Of a stretch of DNA of 64,000 bases, positions 53,290-63,299 are shown in pieces. This stretch comes from Pezicula radicicola. Taxonomy: Eukaryota; Ascomycota; Leotiomycetes; Helotiales; Dermateaceae. Every line of letters begins with the position of its first letter. Within the stretch, counting starts at the first letter, position 1. A program made the translations under genes and the position numbers. Location: positions 110,513 through 174,512 of the forward strand of contig PDUO01000062.1 of assembly GCA_003008705.1 (NCBI GenBank). Direction: 5' to 3'. Under the pieces are notes generated by a model, which did not search any database, was not told the origin of the DNA, and was given only the letters and a program-made list of their open reading frames with translations.

Positions 53290-54335
53290 TGGAGCCTCAA
53301 CTATCGGTCCGCAGTACAGCTAATATGGATTCAATACTTCCTAGGATTACTACGCAACTCGTAGAAAGGATGCAGACAGATAACCCGAAAATCGATATGT
53401 TAACGTCAGAGAACTGACTGATGCGAGAAGAATTAATTAAGATACACAAGGATGCCATTGTCCAAGGGCTTATGCCTACCGTTTGTACAACCTTCCATGG
53501 TTTCGGGGCGATCTAGATATATATAAATCCGATCTATAGCACCTGTTGTATTCAAATGACATTTCTGGCGACCTTAAACTTCTTACGGTAATTTCCGATT
53601 TCATTAATACTAACTTCCGACCATTTGAGCCTGTTGTGTCATCGTACATTGTGATAGTACCGGGGGCCCCGACCTACCTTGATTCTCTACTATATAATAT
53701 CTGCAGCCCGGGGGATTCTATACTAGTACCCGACCTTACTAGAGTAAGTTGTCCGTACTGTCACAATGTTGCTCTCTATATATTACTGGATTAATGATGT
53801 ATGAACCCTCGAGTACATGTGGGAAATTGAATGAGAGTCTAAATTGTCTGATTCTAAAAAAAATAAGTGGGAGGTAGTAGGCCTTTATATATACAGGTTG
53901 GGCATCAATTAGTGCCCGATTCCTATACAAAATAAGGCATTTTAGATGCAGCGGCATTCCACGTAAAACGCTACAATAGGAAACAAAATTGGTGAGCAAA
54001 AAACCCAAAAAAGAAGAAGCAATTATAGTCCACAATGAAGATATACTAATACGTGACCAAAATGGGCATTAATGGCTGACATGATGTTTTATAGATGGTT
54101 TCGATTTTCAGTCCCGTGTTTTACTTGTTAGTTAAGCCAATTTTTATTATCATTAAGAGCTTTAATAATAAATTTTCCTCTAAGTTACTCCCTGCATTGA
54201 AAAATGCCGTCACAGACTACAAGTCTCCAGTCAAGGCTCTCGTGCTAACAAACCCCCACAACCTATTTGGACAATGTTACCCACGCAACGTCATTGAAGA
54301 GTGTTTGATTTTCTGTGAAAAATGCACTGGATAAG
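53290..54335 (+). pseudogene. ACC-synthase-like PLP aminotransferase pseudogene
   Basis: Plus-strand blocks in order: RSTANMDSILPRITTQLVER and LMREELIKIHKDAIVQGL, then ISDFINTNFRPFEPV, IVIVPGAPTYLDSLLYN, GDSILVPD, and after more decay LPALKNAVTDYKSPVKALVL followed by TNPHNLFGQCYPRNVIEECL. These are characteristic of fungal 1-aminocyclopropane-1-carboxylate synthase-like class I aminotransferases. The PLP-lysine half of the enzyme is missing, because the recognisable sequence stops exactly at the inverted-repeat element at 54336. Stop codons (for example TGA at 53416-53418) separate the blocks. Confidence 0.65.
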
Positions 54336-54430
54336 GCAATTTAAGGGCCCGTTTGGTTGCGCTACGCCTGGACAAAAAGACATATTCGAATAGGCCCAGA
54401 TCCGTGCAACCAAACGGGCCCTAAAATTGC
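54336..54430. mobile_element. Small inverted-repeat element with GGGCCCGTTTGG ends
   Basis: 54336-54360 and 54406-54430 are 25-base inverted arms with one mismatch, containing GGGCCCGTTTGGTTGC. The spacer is 45 bases. The GGGCCCGTTTGG-type terminus recalls hAT or PIF-like MITEs. It sits where the aminotransferase pseudogene ends. Target-site duplication is ambiguous because the flanking AATTT is itself part of the symmetry. Confidence 0.65.
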
Positions 54431-55043
54431 AACACACGAGACAGATACAGAACCGCGTGGCCCAAGACAAGTGGATTGAATATTGGGACGCCCGGAGAAA
54501 TCAATTCAAATTGGAGACACCTAATTTCACTATACAATGCACTAGCCAAGGCAAATCAAGATATAAAATAGATTTTAAAGGATTGCAACATGTTTACTAC
54601 GATTCTTGTAAACAAGCAGCACCTGTACACCTTGTTCGTATTGCTTGCTGCATTCTATTTATTTAGCCATTTATTGTCCTACTCTCTTCCGCGTAGGTTG
54701 CTAGCTTAGTCGTCCGTAATCGCAATTATGGTTCTAACTACTAGATTGGCCCTAACCGCACTAGTTCTAAGAGGGAGAGCGATGCGAATATGTCTAACGT
54801 TAATCGAATTGCGCTTAGGGGTAGCCTTAATAGTTACTCTAATACATAATGTTGAAATGGGAAAGTAGTTATAGGATGGGAAAGTAGCCTTACAATGGGA
54901 ATAACTATATATAGGGTGTTGCCTGATTTGCGGCTTAAAAACTAGGCTAATATGATTTGAAGTAATCTGTGCCTAATATTACCCGTGCGTTAATTGCGGG
55001 TAACATGGGAAGTGGGTATTAAAGTGGGAGACGCGCCTTGACA
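54431..55043. other. Unassigned decayed sequence
   Basis: A frame at 54427-54666 (AQDKWIEYWDARRNQFKLET) reads like coding sequence but I cannot place it. It shows no aminotransferase features. 54700-55040 is AT-rich, with two GATGGGAAAGTAG copies near 54860-54890. Confidence 0.4.
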
Positions 55044-55335
55044 TACTCCCCACCCCCCACCCCCTAAAATAGAGGATATTCGGTAGGCGGGTGGTCCTAG
55101 CTGTCTAGGGGTCTAACAAATAGAGAGTACTACTTTCGTGGCCTGGCAATCCCCTGACAGACCTCTCGAAATTTCTACGTACACCTAATAATTTACAATA
55201 GACTAGATTTTAGCCTATACAACAAGGCAGAGTCTAGTAGACAGGGACTTCTTAAGGTTTCTGACCACTTAGAGTATACCCTTTATAGCTCCAATCCACG
55301 GAGCCTACCAAATAGCCTCTATTTAGGGGGGAGTA
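55044..55335. mobile_element. Poly-C-ended MITE, copy C (AT-shifted)
   Basis: Left end TACTCCCC with CACCCCCTAAAATAGAGG, right end CCTCTATTTAGGGGGGAGTA. Most of the interior aligns by eye with copy A (TTTCGTGGCCTGGCA, CAACAAGGCAGA, GACCACTTAGAG). The differences from copy A are mostly C-to-T and G-to-A, as expected after RIP. Confidence 0.65.
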
Positions 55336-55983
55336 GGAATGGGTATCTCTGTTAATTTAGTAAGCTGGTTGTAACACTGGCCAGCAATAGAATACTCGAA
55401 TACTCCTATTGTAGAAATCAAAGCTTGTCTTCTAAATGCAGGTGGTCGGAGCTGTATAAATACGCAAAACAGGCCATGGTGTTCTTATACTAGATCACCC
55501 AATTTTCCTGTAGCAACTGCTTACCTCGCTTTACCTTTACCTACTTACCTTATAGTATTTTTTAGGAACGCGTCTAAACTCCTTCGCTTTAACATTTTAT
55601 ATTATTATTATCGCATTTGTTACCTCGTTATTTTAACCTCAAGTGAGCTAGTCGGATGACTCTGGAACAAAATAATGGCAGCATTGCTGGAACTTATATG
55701 AACGGACGAACGAGAATTGCAACAATAACATTATTAAGTAATAATAATCCTTCGCAAACGTGGTGAGGGAGGAGGTGAAGCATTCGCTGCCATACTAGTG
55801 CCGCTGCCCTTCTTATTCATCAGCCACTACTACTAGCCACTTCTTCCACTTCTGCCACGAGCCTAGCGCCTACATTTATTCTTCTCTCTCTTTCACATAC
55901 ATCACGATTCACATCAAGCAAGATCAATTCAATTCACCGCCACGAGCCCTAGAGACTTGCACACACTTCTTGTAAGATTAAAC
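55336..55983. other. Intergenic; nothing recognised
   Basis: No gene is supported. The sequence before 55984 is pyrimidine-rich and could be a promoter for the small ORF that follows. Confidence 0.45.
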
Positions 55984-56175
55984 ATGTCCGACATCGCAGC
56001 GTCTCCGTCTTCACCGACAGAGAAGTTTTACTGTTTCCAACTACTCCCAAGTCAGGAGTTCCAAGTGACAAGAAGAGAAGCCGGCAGATCACAGCCAAGG
56101 GGTCAGCCAGAGCTGAATCCAAAACGCACAGGAGAGGCCAACGACGATGGTTTGGTTGTTTCCAACTACTCCTAA
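55984..56175 (+). CDS. Small ORF with flanking direct repeat (uncertain)
   Basis: A 63-aa frame (MSDIAASPSSPTEKFYCFQL onward) ends SNYS. A 31-base segment within it (56032-56062, TTTCCAACTACTCC...) recurs at 56157-56187. The frame is polar with no domain. It may be one exon of an unresolved gene. Confidence 0.2.
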   Translation: MSDIAASPSSPTEKFYCFQLLPSQEFQVTRREAGRSQPRGQPELNPKRTGEANDDGLVVSNYS

Positions 56176-56829
56176 GACCGGAGCCCCCAAAATGCCGCAA
56201 GCCCCTAGATGGCACGCAGTTCCTCGGGATCCCGAGGAGCAGAGAGAGGAGAAGAGAAGACACAAGAATGGCTGGCCATGGAGAGTAAAATGTATGTATA
56301 GTGGTGGAGGAAGGAGCCCAAGAAGAATAAGGTGGGAGGAGGATGAAGGAGAAAGGGAGAATAAAGGAGGAGGAAGATGGAGGCGAGAAGCTGTATATAT
56401 ATGTGTGTGGGTGTGAGGGATAGCGCAATGCTAATTCTTTGAGCGACGTGATAACTAATTAAAAGCGGAGGAAGGGAGGGGACAGGAAAAGGGCAGAGAA
56501 AGTGAAAGTCTCGTAACGCTACAGTTCTGTGAGTGTCAAGTTCGTCTATTCATCTTGCTGTGCGCACACCAGTGTGAGTATGAGCCCTCTCTTGCTAACC
56601 TTTTCTTTGCCGTAGGTATGCTGTACAGAGGGAACAACAAGCAGCCAGGGCGAAATACCAGATATAATGGCAGAGGACAGAACAGTAAACGCAATTGTAG
56701 AGTAGAAAGTGTAGAAGATAACAGGGGCGCTTGTATAGACAAAGTTATAAAACGGAAGTAGATGCGACTATGACATGTCAAGGTATTTACTGTATGAGCA
56801 GGAATTAGATACAGATATACGAAGGTCGC
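56176..56829. other. Intergenic; purine-rich block
   Basis: 56220-56400 is strongly purine-rich (GGAGGA/AGAAGA), so its ORFs are low-complexity. A short frame at 56555-56761 has no features. Confidence 0.45.
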
Positions 56830-57071
56830 GGCAAAAAGTCATGGGAATTCTCGTATAATGCCCTGTATTCGCTAATTCATACGCTGTGGCCAGGCAACAA
56901 GTACTCTGAAGCAGCCTGTAAAGGTTATTTTCTAGGGTTGAGTTACAGGCTTCTGCCCCCGGAAATAAGGGAGCACAGCCTGTAGCCTATCGCATAGCCC
57001 TGTAAGCTATCACTAAACGTTTATTTCCGGGGCATTGACCTGCTTATAACCGATTCCCATGACTTTTTGCC
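56830..57071. mobile_element. Nested fold-back MITE
   Basis: The termini at 56830-56848 and 57053-57071 are perfect inverted copies of GGCAAAAAGTCATGGGAAT. Inside lies a second inverted pair containing CCCCGGAAATAA, near 56956-56969 and 57019-57032, and CCTGTA words repeat between them. The element is 242 bp, non-coding and able to fold into a two-tier hairpin. The family is unassigned. Confidence 0.7.
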
Positions 57072-58804
57072 TCTTCTTATTTCGACACACGTGGCGTGGG
57101 ATGTCGCAAGGCTAGAACGTCGCGAGGCTGGAACGTCGCAAGGCTGGGGTTACCAAGGAGACGGTATCAACTGCTGCCGCCCCTCAGTCACCATCAACAC
57201 CATCAAAACCACCATCACCATCATCACCATCGTCACCATCCATCACCATCGACTTCACTCTTTATGTCCAGGTCATGACCACCAGGCATAGCTCATCGTG
57301 CTGAATGCTTACCAAAATAACAAGAAATTTCGAGATTCACAAGGCAGACTCGTGGCGACGCCCAGCACCGGAATCGAACCAACACTGAGGGATTTTGTAA
57401 CCCAAGGTCTGTGTCGCGATATTGATGAGGACTTGACAATCTCGATCGATTCGGCATCTCTGTTCCAATTTCTGGTCGCGGCCGAAGCGGAAGAACAAGA
57501 AAAGACGGAGGCGCATGGCTCAGTAGAGGAATTGCCCGCAGGTACAAAGAAAAGGCGAAGGGAGAGGACACCAGAGGAGGAGATTAGATCGACAGACTCG
57601 GGAGACGACTCGGTACAAGGAAATAAATCAAGGAGGCTGCGTAGGAAAGGAAATAGATAATAATTGTTGAATATAGTGAATATACAGACTAGTCCTGTGA
57701 CCGTCCCCTATAAGTAGGCCTATGCATACAAGGGCTAGTAAAGTTGAAGGCTTTATCGATGGCGAAGTACCTTGAGGTGTACGGTTTTTAAGGAATACCT
57801 TATATAGAACTTCCCACTCAGTCCCGCCGTTGGTTGCCCCCAATTCCTAGGCAGATTGTTTCGTATATCAAAGAAACAGAAATTTCTCTAAGTTGCTAGC
57901 AGAAAAGTGCGGATAAGAAAACAGCGTTAAGTTCAGACGCCCCTTAGTTCACTGCATAAGGCCACAGGTCAGAAGATTGCTTGAAGCTGAAATATTTTTG
58001 TACCTTTATTTCTTTTGAGAGGAAAGAATCCCTCCGAGAGGAAGTTGCCCGTCGTAGCCTATATTCATGGTGGCGGCTTTTAGTCCGAAGGTAGTGAGAT
58101 GCTATATGAAAGTCTATACAGTAACGCAAGGCTTTGTACTCAATTTGGCCAACTGTATAAAACTCTATAACAGATTTTGCTAGTATTTGGGCAAGTCTGC
58201 TTATATGTTGATCGATACTGAACGAAGTATCACAGAAACTAGAGGGTTAGACTGTTGTTTCTGATGGGTCCTGTTTTATGGATTCGGGAAACTTAACTGA
58301 CGTATTACAGCACCTTAATCACTAGTTATAGTTTTGTCGCTGGCTTATGCTAACTTTCCTTCACCATCAAAGAGTTTAAAGAAGTTGAGTGGTTTATTTA
58401 AATCAAAAAAGAGAGTATAGGAATTTTGGCTTCTTTGGAACAATTGGTTTCTGGTCACGGGACCGGCAAAGCTGGCCGCAGCAGGGCTCGTGGTACAGGG
58501 GCGTACTGTGTAGGTTTAAGGTTAGGGGTGTACCACGCCGCGGCGCAGCGCACCACAGCCCTGTACCACAACCAGCGCAGCGGATAGCGGGCCTGAGACA
58601 GAAGTACACAGCCTGATAGTTAGGATATCTCGAGGCACGGTTTTCAACTATTTGCGCAGTTTCTCTCGCGTCGAGGCAAAGCTCAAATGGTGGCCCATCC
58701 CATTACAACTACTCACATAGTTGCATGTCGTTGATTGCACACAGGTACCCGCCTAGCATCCATTGAATCTAATATTCTCCAACTAGATCGAGAAAATATG
58801 CAAG
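57072..58804. other. Intergenic; one uncharacterised ORF and a small inverted repeat
   Basis: 57120-57260 contains CATCAC/CACCAT simple repeats. The frame at 57298-57660 lacks an ATG at its start but is protein-like, with a lysine/arginine-rich tail (GTKKRRRERTPEEE), and is unassigned. An imperfect inverted repeat with GTGGTACAGGG cores lies at 58476-58583. The remainder is non-coding. Confidence 0.45.
58476..58583. repeat. Imperfect inverted repeat around GTGGTACAGGG
   Basis: The cores at 58490-58500 and 58559-58569 are exact inverted copies. Similarity extends outward over about 25 bases with mismatches. It could be a very short MITE or a hairpin. Confidence 0.45.
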
Positions 58805-61800
58805 ATGGATCCTCTATCAGCCCTAAGCGTCGCAAGTAGTGCGATACAGATCTTCGACTTTGGCTCTAAGATCTGGTGCAAAGTAAAAGAAGTGTACGAG
58901 TCTGAAAGCGGTGCGTCGTTAACGTACGAAAACCTTGTCATCGATGCCAAACGGCTCTGCGACCTCAATTCGCAGCTAGGCAAGCAGCTCACTCCTCAGC
59001 ATCTGCAGCGAACTCTTACCCCAACCGAGGAGAATGTTGTCGCCTTATGTGGGGAGTGTGATTCTGCTGCAGAAGAGCTGCTTGCCGCCTTCGCGAAGCT
59101 CTCTATCAAGGGAGATTCCCAGGCTAGATAAGAGGTCCATCATGACAAATCGAAGATAACTGATGGTGGTCCTAAATAGGGCAGCTTTAATAACAAAGAA
59201 TTAGGAGATGCCGAGGATCTTCAACCCAGAAAGATCAAGCGCCAACGCGGGATCGATCGAAAATGGAACGCAGTGCGTACAGCCGTACGAGAGATCTGGA
59301 TGCGTAAGGATATTGATGGACTTCACCAGCGAGTCGAAGGCTTGAAGAGGTCCCTCGCCAGCGCAATACTTATCAATATCCAGTACGTCCAAATCACCAG
59401 TACTTATCTCTCTTTCTCTCTTTCTCGTTTTGGCCCAGGGGTATTTCGCTAACACCTGCAAAGAAATGGCATTACAAATTCTGGTATTCGCAGAAGCAAC
59501 CTTCTTGACTCCAAAGAAGTAAAATGGGAGACTGCAAAGACAGTCGGGGACTGGCTCAAATCTCACGAACTTGATACTCCTCAATACCAGATGAACCTCT
59601 TAGATGTCTTGACCAGCGAGGGTCTTGACCATCCCAGTGGGCAACCTAGACCTGGTCTGATAAGAGCCGCGCTCCATGGGAAGGCGGACTTACAGCCATG
59701 GTCATTTTCGTCTGAACGAATAATTGACTCACTACTCTCAAAGCTGTGGTTCCCAGAGATGTTTGGTCGAGAAGAAAGAATACCAGAAACCTTCAGCGGT
59801 ACTTTTCAGTGGATATTTAGGGCGCCACATGATCCCGCGAAGCCTTGGGACAGTTTTACTTCATGGTTGACAACCGGTTCCGGCATCTACTGGATTACTG
59901 GAAAAGCCGGATCTGGGAAATCAACATTGATGAAAATGCTTTTCAAGTCTCAAAAGACCCGAGCCCTACTTGACAAATGGACTGGTGATACCGCTATAGT
60001 TACCGCCGCATTTTATTTCTGGAATTCGGGAAGCGCACTCCAGATGTCTCAAGACGGCTTGCTTCGTTCGATCCTTGGGCAAGCCTTCAAACAAAGACTT
60101 ATGCTCCCCTCGGGCCTTCTTAGGGGGAAGCTTCAGGCCTTTGCTATATCTAGCGGATCCGCTGGGGGGGTTCCACTCGACTGGAAAGATCTTCTACAGC
60201 TATTCCGCTTCCTTGTTGAAGAAGAGGATCAACAGGTGAATTATTTCTTCCTCCTTGACGGTCTAGACGAGTTCGCTGGAGATCAGTCAAAACTAGTGTC
60301 ACTTGTCCACACACTTGGCGCGTATCCCAATGTCAAAGTTTGTGTCTCAAGCCGGCCATATAATGTCTTCGAAGATGGCTTTCGACAGCAGCCTAGCCTG
60401 ATATTGCAATACCTCACATTCGACGACATTGTACTGTATGTTGGTCAAAATCTAGCAGAGGAGCCAGCCTTCCGTGAGTTAGCATGGAGTAATCCAGAAG
60501 AAGCAAAACGTCTTGTACACGGAGTAACTAACAAAGCGTCTGGTGTCTTCCTATGGGTTGTCTTAGCGGTCCACTCTCTAGTCAAAGGTCTTATGGACGG
60601 TGACCGAGTGCGAGATCTCAAGGCCCGATTAGATGAGATACCCGCAGAATTAGAGGAGCTCTTCAAGAAGATGCTACACAGCCTAGAAGGCCGATATTTC
60701 TCTGATGCCGCGAGACTTTTCAGAATTTACCGAGCATCACAGAAACCAGGAACCGGGTTTGACAGAGGACTGCCCCTCTTAGCTCTTGACCTGGCTGACG
60801 ACGCCGACTTTGAGTCAATCGCTGACCTGAAAGTGAGGCCTTTCACGGGAAAAGAATGGTACATGCGATCAACATCTATGAAGCGCCGCCTAAACAGTCG
60901 GTGCAAAGGCCTTATTGAGATCGAACATCCAAAAAGGCCGAATGGCACCGTTTGGAACATTAAGTGGATCGACTCGTCAGCGAAGCTGAGTCTTGCGAGG
61001 CCTCAGCGCTTCCGACCCTACAGGCATATGGGCGCGATCTCGCCAGAACAAAGGTCCAATATCTTCACAGAACAGTCAAAGATTATCTGGAAAGCCCGGC
61101 TGTTTGGGAAATTATTGAACACGCCACGGCAGAAGATGAAGTAAGCCCGGATATTTCCCTTCATCTATCAAATATAGGGCTCTGGAAATCGTTTAAGGAT
61201 GGCACGGTCGTTACGACATCCAGCGCACCTACCGTGACATTCAAGACGATGCTGGAGCGTTGCTTAAACTTGGCTTTGGTTTTGACACTAAAAGATAGAG
61301 CTATGTACTGTAAACTTCTAGAAATTGTCGGAGGAGCACTCTTTGGAACGGACCTAGCAACCTTGGTGCCTCGACAGATGCTCGGCATTGTGTCTCCAGT
61401 GGATGACTTTATATCACTTGCCGTGCACTGCAACCTCTTGGAGTACGTAACGGAAAATCTGTGCCAATTGCGCCCTCAAGATCCGTCACTGTTATATCAA
61501 TGTTCTAGACTATTGCACATTGCGGTGTCTAAGGCCGCCGCCTTCCTCCACACCGAAGGCCTCCAAGATATCTGTGATTTTGACGATCAATCTGACTCAG
61601 GACCCGACAGAGACTCCGAGAATATTTCAGATGGAGACGATGATTTGAATGAAGACTGGGTAGGCTTTCGTGGTCGCGATGGACCGAATATCCATATGGT
61701 GAGGGTACTACTTCGCCTTGGTGCTGACCCTTACTATGCTATTAGTGGAACTTGTAGCCGCCAGATAGTTATACAGCAACTGTATGAGCCTGGCTGTCCT

Positions 61801-61962
61801 TTCATTGAGGTATTACGCGAGATCCTAGCAGTTTTCGATGCCGGAAATAAGGAGATCACCGCCTCACGAAATCATTGGATTGAGAAAGGGAAGAATTTCT
61901 TTAATGAAAAGAAGAAAAATGAACATAAGGAGTCTCCGGGTGCACGAACACGCAGAGGATAA
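58805..61962 (+). pseudogene. HeLo-like/NACHT receptor (NLR) with stops and frameshift
   Basis: MDPLSALSVASSAIQIFDFG is the typical start of fungal HeLo-like N-terminal domains, which act as membrane-targeting or oligomerising modules. Helices continue through RKWNAVRTAVREIW. An intron (GTACGT...GCTAAC...CAAAG, about 59379-59460) restores phase into SGIRRSNLLDSKEV. NACHT follows, with Walker A TGKAGSGKSTLMK near 59900 and Walker B YFFLLDGLDEF near 60250. A helical region contains the family-typical RRLNSRCKGLIEI and QYLHRTVKDYLESPAVW. No ankyrin or WD repeats are present. TAA and TAG lie in the HeLo-to-NACHT linker (59129-59180), and the frame shifts by one base at about 60964-61040. It is probably a recent pseudogene. 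Confidence 0.7.
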
Positions 61963-62263
61963 GGCTCAATACTGCTGTATCTGAAGAAAAGGAAGCTAAG
62001 GGGAGGAGGAGGGAAGACGAGGGAATGAGCCACGTGCTTTAAAACTTTCTGGAGGCATTCAAGAACTTGTGTATTAAGCAAAAATATCTAAAGATCCACA
62101 CTAGCGGTAAAAGACTCGACGGTTAAATTCAGTCTTGATGGCCACATAACTTTGGAGCCGCAACCAATATGCCACAGCATTCGTTTTTTATGAAAGCTGT
62201 CGCCGAAGTATTACGTGGAGGACGACTCACGGCTTCTTATCCGTACGCTTTCACTTGCATGTC
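61963..62263. other. Intergenic; nothing recognised
   Basis: This is the gap between the NLR and the kinase remnants. No ORF or repeat is of note. Confidence 0.5.
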
Positions 62264-62820
62264 TTAGGCAAATAGAGGAGGAGATGAAGTTGCTGCAAGA
62301 GAAGGACATGGCCGCCTTTTAAAAAGGGGCAGGAGGGGGGCTAAATCGGTTAGTCGTAGTGCAATCGCGTTAAGGCATTCCCTAATAAATACTCCTTCTA
62401 ATATAGTCTTGGCAAAGCTGTGGTACACAGCCTGAAAATGTGAAAGGAGCAAGAGTGTGCTATTGACATAGATATCAGGGGCGGGTCGGTTTATGATGAG
62501 GATACGGAAGAACGAATTCTCTAGGTGGAGTTTATTATAGCAGAGAAAGATCCTTAAAGGGCCCAAGGATCTACCGCGGGTGGTAACTTTTTGTTTCCGT
62601 TCCGCCGGTACGACGCACTCTAAATCGATCACCTAGACGAGGAAGATCTGACTTGGAAGTATTCTTCAAGATTGTTGCTAGACTGATGACTTCTATGCAT
62701 TCGCTTCCCTCAATTATCTGTGGTGCTAATGAATCAGGAAAATCAAGAACTAATCCGAAACGACAATTGACTTCGCCGTTGAAGAAGCCTGAGCAATGTA
62801 GGATGTTTAATCCCACAGAT
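62264..62820 (-). pseudogene. Kinase-like remnant of the HeLo-kinase type
   Basis: Minus-strand text LNILHCSGFFNGEVNCRFGL followed by VLDFPDS, and later KSDLPRLGDRFRV, matches the kinase N-lobe of fungal proteins that pair a HeLo (prion-inhibition) domain with a pseudokinase or kinase. The downstream frame has GRSLGPLRIFLCYNKLHLEN. No catalytic loop is visible in this piece. The order suggests the 5' end lies at higher coordinates. Stops and frame changes occur throughout 62570-63000. Confidence 0.45.
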
Positions 62821-63299
62821 TTATCGGCGGGGATGAGTATTTTTACAACAAGTTCGACGCGCTCGGCCCCTTCTCTTGCTGAGACGATGCGATCTTTATA
62901 TCACATCTATACCCCCTTTATCAGCTCAGTCATAAATTTGATTCCAGCCAGGCCGCCGACCTGAGACGTCACTGAACCATCTTGGAACACATCTCGAGTC
63001 CCTTTAAGTAATTTGGGCTCGTTGCAATGCGTGACAAGTTCCTGGATCAAAGCAGCTTAGAGTTTTTCATGCGCCTGGCTAGAAAGGCACGCAACTAGGC
63101 GGTTGTTGATATAACGAATTGGTATATAGAAATTGTTGTATTCAAGAAGCAGATCGCTTCCGTCACCTTCAAGTGCCGTTTGGAGGTTGCTTAGTCCTTC
63201 TAATATCAATTCAAAAAGGAGACTAAATGAATGTTAAGGCTCCTCAGAATAGGAACTAGCGCCCGTGATCCTATACACTTGTTTTTAGCATTAATATCT

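Noticed and set aside
56220..56400. ORFs in the purine-rich block
   Set aside because: GGA/AGA low-complexity sequence lacks stops on one strand by composition, and no domain is present.
57340..57420. tRNA-like minus-strand sequence with GGTTCGATTCCGG
   Set aside because: The T stem is only partly paired and the 3' acceptor side has no complementary 5' side at tRNA distance.
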